Origin: Chitinophagaceae bacterium UBA7600
GTDB taxonomy: Bacteria; Bacteroidota; Bacteroidia; Chitinophagales; Chitinophagaceae
NCBI GenBank assembly: GCA_002478885.1
Contig: DLKC01000086.1
Location: 1 to 64,000, forward strand
Length of the DNA stretch: 64,000 nt
Direction of reading: 5' to 3'
The translations under genes and the position numbers were made by a program. The notes below the pieces were generated by a model, which was not told where the DNA came from, did not search any database, and saw only the letters and a program-made list of their open reading frames with translations. Position 1 is the stretch's first letter, and the number at the start of each line of letters is the position of its first letter. Below are positions 50,473-57,770 of this stretch, piece by piece.

Positions 50473-51372
50473 ATGAACGAACATACCAGTACTTCCAGAA
50501 GGGATTTTCTGCTTGCCGGTTTTGCTACCGCAGCCGCAGTGGGCTGTAGCGACAGTACTAACCCTTTTACTCCTGAAATGGCTGTAGCCCCATCCGGGGA
50601 AAAAGTAAAATTACTTTCGGTGACCGGTGAAATTATTGAAGTGGATAAAGCTTTTTTAAAACCTGTTCCCGATGTGCCGCAACTTTCAAATGCAGAAGAG
50701 AGAAAAGGCATACCAGGCAAAAAATTTGTTATGGTGATCGACCTTGCCCGCTGCAAGAATTTAAGAAAATGCCAGAGTGCCTGCAATCACATGCATCGGG
50801 TACATTCAGGACAAAACTGGATAAAGGTACTAAGCATGCAGGATGGCGAACATACAGCACCTTACTGGCAACCAACCACCTGTATGCACTGCGATGAACC
50901 GCCATGTGTAAAAGTTTGCCCGGTGGACGCTACATTCAAAAGACAGGATGGTCTCGTACTGATAGATAGCGACCGCTGTATTGGTTGTCGTTTTTGTATG
51001 GCTGCATGTCCTTATTCAACAAGAGTATTTAATTGGGGAGACCCTGGTGTTACAGCAGATGTTGCAGACCAGCACTATTCATGCGAAACAAGTATGCCGC
51101 AGAAAAAAGGAACCGTTGGCAAATGTGATTTTTGTCCCGACATGACCAGGAGAAATGAATTGCCTCACTGCGTATCAGCATGCCCGAATGGCGTATTTTT
51201 CTTTGGAGATATGAATGAGGATTCCGTATCAAACGGTGCTGAAACATTCCGGTTTTCCGATCTCATAAAAGACAAAGCCGGCTATAGGCTAATGGAAGAT
51301 CTCGGTACTAAACCAAGTGTCTACTACCTGCCTCCGGTCAACAGGAATTTCCCTTACGAATCCGGTTTATAA
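50473..51372 (+). CDS. DmsB/NrfC-like Fe-S subunit with Tat signal
   Basis: 299 residues. A Tat signal TSRRDFLLAG with a lipobox-like VGCS follows. Four cluster-binding blocks are seen: CKNLRKCQSAC (about 97-107), CMHCDEPPCVKVCP, CIGCRFCMAACP and CDFCPDMTRRNELPHCVSACP. In the first block the second cysteine of the usual CxxCxxCxxxC is Leu, so that site may hold a [3Fe-4S] cluster, as reported for the ActB-like relatives, or be incomplete. It is 10 bp after the small Tat-like gene and 31 bp before the NrfD gene. It should carry electrons between the quinol protein and a partner. Confidence 0.85.
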   Translation: MNEHTSTSRRDFLLAGFATAAAVGCSDSTNPFTPEMAVAPSGEKVKLLSVTGEIIEVDKAFLKPVPDVPQLSNAEERKGIPGKKFVMVIDLARCKNLRKCQSACNHMHRVHSGQNWIKVLSMQDGEHTAPYWQPTTCMHCDEPPCVKVCPVDATFKRQDGLVLIDSDRCIGCRFCMAACPYSTRVFNWGDPGVTADVADQHYSCETSMPQKKGTVGKCDFCPDMTRRNELPHCVSACPNGVFFFGDMNEDSVSNGAETFRFSDLIKDKAGYRLMEDLGTKPSVYYLPPVNRNFPYESGL

Positions 51373-51403
51373 AACAATAACAGTAAACATTAAATAACTG
51401 ACG

Positions 51404-52720
51404 GTGGAAAATATTACAACACTTACCAGCGAACAAATTACGAAGGACCTCATGCCTCAGCAATTTGGCCGCAATGGTAAAATATGGGTAGCCATCCTTG
51501 TGCTTATTTGTCTTATTGGTGCATATGCATACTATCTTCAATTGAAAGACGGCTTGATCGTCACCAACATGAGAGACTACGTTTCGTGGGGCATCTATAT
51601 CTCCAATTTTGTATTCTTCGTTGCTATCAGTCTTGTGGGTTCATTAATTACAGCTGTGTTTCGTCTGGCCAACGTTGAGTGGAGCACTCCCCTTACGAGG
51701 ATTGCCGAAATCATCGCTGTATCCGCTATCACTTTTGCATCGCTTATTATCATTGTTGATATGGGCCGCCCCGAAAGACTGCTTAATCTTTTTGCCTACG
51801 GTCGCATACAGTCGCCAATCATGTGGGACGTAATCGTAATTACCACTTACCTCTTCATCAGCATTTTACTGCTCTATATACCGCTGCTGCCTGACCTGAA
51901 GATCATGGGAGAACAAGATACTAAAGGCCCGAAATGGCTCAAAAAATTTTACCGTTTTCTGGGTTCTTTCTGGAAAGGCAACCCTGCACAGGAAAAAATC
52001 AGCAACAAATCGATAACCATACTTTGTATCCTGATTATCCCCGTGGCATTCTGCATACACACTGTAACCTCATGGCTGTTTGCCACCACCTACAGGCCCG
52101 GCTGGGACAGCACCAATTTCGGCGCTTACTTTATCTCTGGTGCATTCCTCGTTGGTGCAGGCGCAGTAGTAACTGCCATGTTCGTCGTGAGAAAAATGTA
52201 CAGCCTTGAAAAGTATATTACAGAAGAGCACTTCGATAAAATGGGTAAGATTGTTGTATTGCTGGCATTGCTTTATTTATACTTTAATGTAAACGAATAC
52301 CTGGTACCCGCATTTAAAATGAAGAAAGCGGAAGAAGGACATCTCGATGAACTCTTTACCGGCCAGTTCGCTCCTTTATTCTGGTTTGCGATACTGGTAG
52401 GTATGGTCATACCAATACTTGTACTGGTAACCAAAAAAGGTAGAAAACCTTTACCCATGTTCATCACCGGTATTATGGTGGTAGTTGGAGCCTGGTTTAA
52501 AAGATATCTTATCGTAACCCCAACACTGTTGCATCCTTTCCTGCCGATGACCAATGTGCCTGAAAATTTCAAACACTATTTCCCAAGCTGGGAGGAATGG
52601 GCGATTGCACTGGGTTCTCTTTCCGGCGCCTTGCTCATCATTACCTTCTTTGTTAGAATTTTCCCCATTATTCCCATCCAGGAAACCATAACTCAACAAA
52701 ATGAAAAAGCTACATCATAA
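51404..52720 (+). CDS. NrfD/PsrC-type quinol-interacting membrane subunit
   Basis: 438 residues from GTG 51404, since a stop codon lies just upstream; ATG 51452 is the alternative. About ten helices (well over the NrfD minimum of eight) place it in the HybB/DsrP/ActC-like group: NMRDYVSWGIYISNFVFFVA, IVDMGRPERLLNLFAYGRI, and PVAFCIHTVTSWLFATTYRPGWDSTNF with conserved His and Asp. It oxidises or reduces menaquinone and pairs with the Fe-S subunit. No molybdopterin or hydrogenase catalytic subunit is near. Its last 20 bases overlap the next gene. Confidence 0.88.
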   Translation: MENITTLTSEQITKDLMPQQFGRNGKIWVAILVLICLIGAYAYYLQLKDGLIVTNMRDYVSWGIYISNFVFFVAISLVGSLITAVFRLANVEWSTPLTRIAEIIAVSAITFASLIIIVDMGRPERLLNLFAYGRIQSPIMWDVIVITTYLFISILLLYIPLLPDLKIMGEQDTKGPKWLKKFYRFLGSFWKGNPAQEKISNKSITILCILIIPVAFCIHTVTSWLFATTYRPGWDSTNFGAYFISGAFLVGAGAVVTAMFVVRKMYSLEKYITEEHFDKMGKIVVLLALLYLYFNVNEYLVPAFKMKKAEEGHLDELFTGQFAPLFWFAILVGMVIPILVLVTKKGRKPLPMFITGIMVVVGAWFKRYLIVTPTLLHPFLPMTNVPENFKHYFPSWEEWAIALGSLSGALLIITFFVRIFPIIPIQETITQQNEKATS

Positions 52721-53579
52721 CATACTAAAGCTGCTCGTAACACTTTGTTGTTTTGCCACTGCCGGTCAAACAGCAAACGCACAAAGCGATTCTGTTCCGG
52801 CAACGAAAATTATACGCATGCATTATTACAATGTAAATAACAGCATGCAGTATATTTTGCTCGAAAGTCAACTAAAGAAAGAAAAAACCTTTACACCACA
52901 GGCCAACAAAACATACAACCTTTATCTTGACAGCGCAGCCAACCTTGTTGCAATGTTAAAGACAGATAAAGACGGCAAAGCAAAAGCGTTTATCCCCCCA
53001 ACACTAAAAGCAGCTTGGGAAGGCTCTTCCCAACACACTTTTATTGTAAAAGAAGGCGATGAAGAACTGGTGTCTGATTATGTGATCACAAAGTCGAAGA
53101 TCGACATCGATACTGCCAACGAAGACGGGGCAAGGGTAATCAATGTATCCGTAATGAAAATGGATAACAACGAATGGAAACCCGCCGCTGGTGTTGAACT
53201 CAAGGTTGGCTTCGAACGATTGGGAGGCATTCTTTCCGCAGGTGATGAAGAAACGTATACAACAGATTCAACAGGCACCGTTAAAGTAACCGTAACAAAA
53301 GACAGTTTGCCCGGCAATGAAAAAGGCATCATAACCATTGCTGCACGTGCAGATGACAATGAAACCTTTGGTAACCTGCTAGCAGAAAAAAATATTTCAT
53401 GGGGCCTCCCAACAGAAATAAACACGCATTTCTTCGACCAGCGGGCATTATGGACCACAAGATTTAGAACGCCCATCTGGCTACTTGCAATGGCTTATTC
53501 AATAGTTATCGGCGTTTGGGGAACATTGATATACCTGATTTTCCAGGTTATTAAGATAAGAAAACTCGGTCGCACCTGA
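52701..53579 (+). CDS. Exported beta-rich protein with C-terminal membrane anchor
   Basis: 292 residues. The signal peptide ends in ANAQS. Two Ig-like or transthyretin-like stretches (KTYNLYLDSAANLVAMLKTD and PAAGVELKVGFERLGGILSA) are followed by a single membrane helix at about 255-282 (PIWLLAMAYSIVIGVWGTLI) and a short basic tail, so most of the protein faces the periplasm. It overlaps the NrfD gene by 20 bp and is translationally coupled to it, which suggests a structural part of the same complex. No family is recognised. Confidence 0.65.
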   Translation: MKKLHHNILKLLVTLCCFATAGQTANAQSDSVPATKIIRMHYYNVNNSMQYILLESQLKKEKTFTPQANKTYNLYLDSAANLVAMLKTDKDGKAKAFIPPTLKAAWEGSSQHTFIVKEGDEELVSDYVITKSKIDIDTANEDGARVINVSVMKMDNNEWKPAAGVELKVGFERLGGILSAGDEETYTTDSTGTVKVTVTKDSLPGNEKGIITIAARADDNETFGNLLAEKNISWGLPTEINTHFFDQRALWTTRFRTPIWLLAMAYSIVIGVWGTLIYLIFQVIKIRKLGRT

Positions 53580-53618
53580 TTTAATTCTGCCATTCATATG
53601 CTGCAGCGGTAAGTTTTT

Positions 53619-53671
53619 GTTTGCCGGCTGCAGCATTTCTATTTAGCGCCTGTTGCGTCGCACTCTTCTGC
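53619..53671 (-). repeat. Dispersed element copy R23 (3' of the redox region)
   Basis: Core GTTGCGTCGCACTCTTCTGC at 53652-53671 with TTGCCGGCTGCAGCATTTC on the gene side. It forms an inverted pair with R24, 62 bp away, between two converging genes. Confidence 0.83.
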
Positions 53672-53733
53672 GTTCAAAGCTTTATTGGGCGGTTGAATAA
53701 GAAAACTATTGCTTGCTGAAAAAAGTTACAACC

Positions 53734-53792
53734 GATGAAGTGAGTGACACAACCGGCGATGATACATGCACCAAAGCCGGCAACAAATAATT
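53734..53792 (+). repeat. Dispersed element copy R24 (variant core, 3' of plsC)
   Basis: Variant core GATGAAGTGAGTGACACAAC at 53734-53753, then GGCGATGATAC, AAAGCCGGC and AAATAATT reaching the plsC stop codon (53793-53795). Confidence 0.82.
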
Positions 53793-54563
53793 TTAATAGT
53801 TCGCTTCGTAGTAATCCCACATAATGCGAAAGACTTTTTCCTTCAATTCTTTCGAAGAAATGTTTTCACTACTTACCGGTGGAAGAAAATGCATCTCAAT
53901 TTTGTGTGGATGTAGGTAGAACCCTTTATCGGGCGGTAAAATCTTTTTTGTATTGAACAGAAGTGCAGGCATAACCGGCTTCCGTGCATTAACAGCAAGC
54001 TTGAAAGCGCCGTCATAAAAATTTTTCAGCGGATCGTTGGTACGGTTGCGGGTGCCTTCGGGATAAATTACCATATCGAGCCCGATGCGCAAAGCCCAGT
54101 TCATTTTTCTAAAACTCTCTTTACGGCTCTTCTCACTTTTACGATCGATGAGAATGCTGCCGGCCATATAAATAAGCCCGAAAAAAGGCGAATAAGCAAA
54201 TGATTTTTTGCCAATTGTTTTATTTGCCTGAGGCATAAAGGGCGTTGTAACCGGCACGTCCATTAAACTGCTGTGATTGCATACAACCACATAGTTTGCT
54301 CCCTTTGCATAATGTTCCTTCCCTTTTACTTTAAGCGGGCAACCGATAAGATTTAGATAGATCGTCATCCAAACTCGCGAAACCTGCCTGTGCCACTTTG
54401 AAGCTACCGGTTCCTTTAAAAGAAAACAGATCATATAGAAAGGGAAAAAAACAAACATGGTACAAACGAACAGCAGCAAGCCATAAAAGGCAAGCAGCCT
54501 GTAAACTGGTTCCATGAATTTATTTTCGTGGTCTGTGACTGGCTCAATGTTGTTATTACTCAT
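53793..54563 (-). CDS. plsC: 1-acylglycerol-3-phosphate acyltransferase (PlsC family)
   Basis: 256 residues. Two membrane segments near the N-terminus and the catalytic HX4D motif in NHSSLMDVP (about 92-100), the glycerol-phosphate-binding YPEGTRNRT (about 161-169) and a PVMPALL strand. It makes phosphatidic acid from lysophosphatidic acid and acyl donors at the inner membrane. It is followed by R24 and preceded, after 68 bp, by ung on the same strand. Confidence 0.9.
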   Translation of the reverse strand: MSNNNIEPVTDHENKFMEPVYRLLAFYGLLLFVCTMFVFFPFYMICFLLKEPVASKWHRQVSRVWMTIYLNLIGCPLKVKGKEHYAKGANYVVVCNHSSLMDVPVTTPFMPQANKTIGKKSFAYSPFFGLIYMAGSILIDRKSEKSRKESFRKMNWALRIGLDMVIYPEGTRNRTNDPLKNFYDGAFKLAVNARKPVMPALLFNTKKILPPDKGFYLHPHKIEMHFLPPVSSENISSKELKEKVFRIMWDYYEANY

Positions 54564-54631
54564 CGAAGACTTTTAGAAAAAAACCTATTTCGGTTGTTGG
54601 TTATTAATTTATCAAGACTTTTGGCAGCGAG

Positions 54632-55303
54632 TTAAAGACGCCAGTCAATTGGGTCTTCACCCTGCTTTACAAGGTATTGATTTGCTTTGCTAAAATGCCT
54701 GCATCCGAAGAAACCATTATTTGCACTCAATGGTGAGGGATGCGCTGCTTTAAGCACGTGATGCTTTGTTTCATCGATCAGCACCTGCTTTTCCTGAGCG
54801 AAACGACCCCATAAAATAAAAACGACGCCTATTTTATTTATGGAGATCGTTTTTATTACCGCATCAGTAAATTCGGCCCAGCCAATCTTTGAATGACTCA
54901 TCGGTTCACCCGCCCTTACGGTCAAAGAAGCATTTAACAGAAATACACCTTGGGTCGCCCATTTTGTAAGGTTACCACTTTGGGGAATGGGCATACCGAT
55001 GTCGGTTTGCAGCTCTTTAAAAATGTTTACCAGCGATGGCGGAAAGGTTACCCCATTGGATACAGAAAAGCATAACCCGTGCGCCTGGCCCGGACCATGG
55101 TATGGATCCTGGCCAAGTATAACAACCTTCACATTTTCAAAAGGCGTTTTGTCAAAAGCATTGAAAATAAGGGAGCCTGGCGGGTAAATGGTTTTGCCTT
55201 GCGCCTTCTCAGTCTTGAGAAAAGCCACAATTTGCTGGAAATATGGTTTGCTGAATTCTTTGCCCAGCGCGAGTTTCCAGCCTTGTTCGATCTTTACATC
55301 CAT
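54632..55303 (-). CDS. ung: Uracil-DNA glycosylase, family 1
   Basis: 223 residues from ATG at 55303 (the ORF start at 55330 adds nine unlikely residues). Family 1 motifs are intact: the catalytic Asp in [21 protein letters not shown] (about 62-82), the uracil-binding Asn in [12 protein letters not shown] and the DNA-binding [17 protein letters not shown] (about 187-203). It removes uracil from DNA at the start of base excision repair. Confidence 0.96.
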   Translation of the reverse strand: MDVKIEQGWKLALGKEFSKPYFQQIVAFLKTEKAQGKTIYPPGSLIFNAFDKTPFENVKVVILGQDPYHGPGQAHGLCFSVSNGVTFPPSLVNIFKELQTDIGMPIPQSGNLTKWATQGVFLLNASLTVRAGEPMSHSKIGWAEFTDAVIKTISINKIGVVFILWGRFAQEKQVLIDETKHHVLKAAHPSPLSANNGFFGCRHFSKANQYLVKQGEDPIDWRL

Positions 55304-55320
55304 CTTTTTTCCAGTTCTGT

Positions 55321-55352
55321 TTGGGTGCAAACTAATTAAAATTTATTTTTGC
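55321..55352 (+). promoter_or_regulatory. Promoter of tRNA-Arg
   Basis: TTTG (55321-55324), 20-bp spacer, TATTTTTG (55345-55352), a perfect fit to TTTG-N17-23-TAnnTTTG, about 40 bp upstream of the mature tRNA 5' end. Confidence 0.75.
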
Positions 55353-55395
55353 CGCCGCTCAATGAACAAGTATTGAGGGTTTAAAACAAAAAAAG

Positions 55396-55469
55396 GGTCC
55401 GGTAGCTCAGTTGAATAGAGCAACAGCCTTCTAAGCTGTGGGTCATTGGTTTGAGTCCAATCCGGATCA
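55396..55469 (+). tRNA. tRNA-Arg (anticodon UCU)
   Basis: 74 bases with full cloverleaf. Acceptor GGTCCGG pairs with CCGGATC (one G-T). D arm GCTC/GAGC, anticodon stem ACAGC/GCTGT with loop CTTCTAA (anticodon TCT, reads AGA), T stem ATTGG/CCAAT. CCA is not encoded. It has its own promoter and terminator and stands alone. Confidence 0.94.
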
Positions 55470-55470
55470 C

Positions 55471-55498
55471 AAAGCAGGACGAACGTCCTGCTTTTTTA
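55471..55498 (+). terminator. Terminator of tRNA-Arg
   Basis: AAAGCAGGAC-GAAC-GTCCTGCTTT followed by TTT, directly after the tRNA. Confidence 0.92.
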
Positions 55499-55568
55499 TT
55501 GTCGCTCCTGAAACAATGAATTTACACAGCGTAATAAAGAGAGATATCCGCTGATTAAATGGCAAAGC

Positions 55569-55640
55569 GCTGAAGAGTGCGACGCAACCAAAGCCGCACA
55601 CAGTTGTAAAAGCCGGCCCACCAACCTTCATCTACAAACC
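55569..55640 (+). repeat. Dispersed element copy R25
   Basis: Core GCTGAAGAGTGCGACGCAAC at 55569-55588, then AAAGCCGC and AAAGCCGGC. It lies between the tRNA and the POTRA/barrel gene and does not face a stop codon. Confidence 0.78.
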
Positions 55641-55740
55641 GGGATCAGCAGGTTGATTTTTCAAAAATACAGTTCGGCCAGATAATTGAACAGAACATGA
55701 CGGGTATTGACTAACTTAAGTAAATAATTGTTCAGCGAAA

Positions 55741-57585
55741 ATGACCGTGTCGCAAAAAGCACTTTTTTTATCGATATACTTCCTGTTCACCGGTTTTGGA
55801 CTGCTTGCACAAGAACGACCTTCCCCATCAGAGACTACAAAGAAAAAGCACAGCGTTTTTAAAACCGCATTAGACGCAGTGCGCATAGACTCAGCAGCAG
55901 CAGCAGAAAACGCAGCAACAACTGAGAAAGCCGAATTGCCCTTCACACCTTATAACGGCAAAGGCGTTAGAGCTATTGAAGTAAGAGTAATTGGCATCAA
56001 CAGAAATTTTGCAGATACGCTGGCTGTGCAAAATGCCGGCGAAAAAACCTTTCTTGAAAAATTGCATCGGAATACCAGGGAATGGGCAATACGAGACAAT
56101 ATTTTCTTAAGACCCAAAGAAGCTTTGAACGCCTATGTACTTGCAGACAATGAAAGATACCTGCGCTCGCTGCCTTTTATTCAAGATGCCAGAATCTTTG
56201 TTATACCGGTAAAAGGTGAGCCTGATTCGGTGGACCTGCTTGTTATTACCAAAGATCTTTTTAGCATAACAGGCGAAATAAATGATTTTAGCACAAGCCG
56301 CATTAAAGCAAAAGGCGGCGATGTGAATGTCGCTGGCACAGCACAAAAGATATTTGTTTCGACCCTTTGGGAGAAAGGCCGCTCGCCTGCGCTTGGCTAT
56401 GAATTATTATATGGCAAAAACAATCTCTTTCACACATTCATCAATGCAACCACCTCTTATAGCACGATTCATCCAAATCTTGATGATGGCGCAGAAGATG
56501 AGCGCGCAATTTATGGTATGCTTGAAAGACCACTGGTATCGCAGTATTCGCACTTTGCTGGTGCGATAACGCTGGCGAAAAACAAATCGACCAATGCTTA
56601 TCAGAAAGCCGACAGTTTATATTACCATTATAATTATAGCACCTTCGACAGTTGGATCGGTTACAATATTGGACTTAAAAAATTAATGAGCCAGAACCTT
56701 CGTCAGGACAGGAAATTCATTAGCATCCGCTATTTTCAAAATCAGTTTACCGAGCGGCCGTTCCAGGTTTCGGGCCAATATGATTTCAGGTACGACAATA
56801 AGAAAGCGCTGCTGGCCCAGTTCACTTTCTTCAGGCAGCACTTCTATAAAACAAATTATATTTATGGCTTCGGTTCTCCCGAAGATTTGCCTCATGGCTA
56901 CAATGTTTCTTTTACAACCGGTTGGTTCAGGCAGGCCGATCTTAAGCGGCCCTACGCAGGAGTTGATGCCAACCGTTATGTTTACAGCAACAAGGGCGAC
57001 TTTATCCAATATTTTTTAAAAGCGGGGAGTTTTTTCTACAAAGGAACAATGAATGACGCCAGTCTGCTTGCAGGCGTAGGAATGTTCAGCCGGGTTTTTT
57101 ATATCAACGATGTTAAAATAAGGCAGTATGTCAATTTTAGTTATACCAAACTGTTTAACCGGCTCGGCCTCGATCCGCTCAGCATCAACAATCCGTTTGG
57201 TGTGCGGTATTTTAGCTCCGATTCGGCGCGGGGCGATCAACGCATAAGCCTGCACACAGAAACCAACAGTTTTCTGCATTATAAAATACTCGGTTTTAAA
57301 TTTGGCCCGTTTGCATTTGCGGATATGTCGCTGCTTACGCCAGAAAATGAACCCTTTAGCAAATCCGATGCATTTTGGGGGTTGGGCGGCGGCCTTCGCA
57401 CACGCAATGAGCAACTCGTATTTGGCACCATCGAGCTCCGGCTTGCCTGGTTTCCAAGAAAGATCGACCAAAACTCTTTCAAGCTAACACTTACCGGCAA
57501 TCTTCGCTTCAGGTATAACAGCACTTATATAAAAGCACCGGATATTGTGCAGGTGAACAGTGATAATTCAAATAGTATTTTTTAA
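55741..57585 (+). CDS. Exported POTRA/BamA-like outer-membrane protein
   Basis: 614 residues with signal peptide (ending in GLLAQ). A POTRA-like domain at about 80-180 (IEVRVIGINRNFADTLAVQ, then ERYLRSLPFIQDARIFVIPV) precedes a barrel of about 430 residues with many Tyr-rich amphipathic strands. The typical Omp85 loop motif is not obvious, so this is a divergent BamA-like or TamA-like protein of a group frequent in Chitinophagaceae. The role in outer-membrane assembly is inferred. It ends 185 bp before the converging glutaminase-family gene; the gap holds the R26/R27 pair. Confidence 0.72.
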   Translation: MTVSQKALFLSIYFLFTGFGLLAQERPSPSETTKKKHSVFKTALDAVRIDSAAAAENAATTEKAELPFTPYNGKGVRAIEVRVIGINRNFADTLAVQNAGEKTFLEKLHRNTREWAIRDNIFLRPKEALNAYVLADNERYLRSLPFIQDARIFVIPVKGEPDSVDLLVITKDLFSITGEINDFSTSRIKAKGGDVNVAGTAQKIFVSTLWEKGRSPALGYELLYGKNNLFHTFINATTSYSTIHPNLDDGAEDERAIYGMLERPLVSQYSHFAGAITLAKNKSTNAYQKADSLYYHYNYSTFDSWIGYNIGLKKLMSQNLRQDRKFISIRYFQNQFTERPFQVSGQYDFRYDNKKALLAQFTFFRQHFYKTNYIYGFGSPEDLPHGYNVSFTTGWFRQADLKRPYAGVDANRYVYSNKGDFIQYFLKAGSFFYKGTMNDASLLAGVGMFSRVFYINDVKIRQYVNFSYTKLFNRLGLDPLSINNPFGVRYFSSDSARGDQRISLHTETNSFLHYKILGFKFGPFAFADMSLLTPENEPFSKSDAFWGLGGGLRTRNEQLVFGTIELRLAWFPRKIDQNSFKLTLTGNLRFRYNSTYIKAPDIVQVNSDNSNSIF

Positions 57586-57644
57586 AATTTTTATTACCCG
57601 GCTTTTTATCGCTGTTCAGCTTCCGTTGCGTCGCACTCTTCAAC
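57586..57644 (-). repeat. Dispersed element copy R26 (3' of POTRA/barrel gene)
   Basis: Core GTTGCGTCGCACTCTTCAAC at 57625-57644. On the gene side AATTTTTATTACCCGGCTTTTT follows the stop codon with no gap, a clear match to the A-run and AAAGCCGGG box in reverse. Inverted pair with R27. Confidence 0.88.
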
Positions 57645-57714
57645 GTTCAGAGCTTTTTTTCGACAAACTAAGATTGGCAGTAAATTGAAGTCCTTGCTCA
57701 GATACGGGCAAACC

Positions 57715-57770
57715 GCATAAGGGTGCGACGCAAGAAAAGTTCTAAGCTTATTCCAAAGCCGGGTTCATAA
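57715..57770 (+). repeat. Dispersed element copy R27 (3' of glutaminase-family gene)
   Basis: Core GCATAAGGGTGCGACGCAAG at 57715-57734, then AAAGTTCTAAGC, AAAGCCGGG and ATAA reaching the TAA stop codon (57771-57773). Confidence 0.85.
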
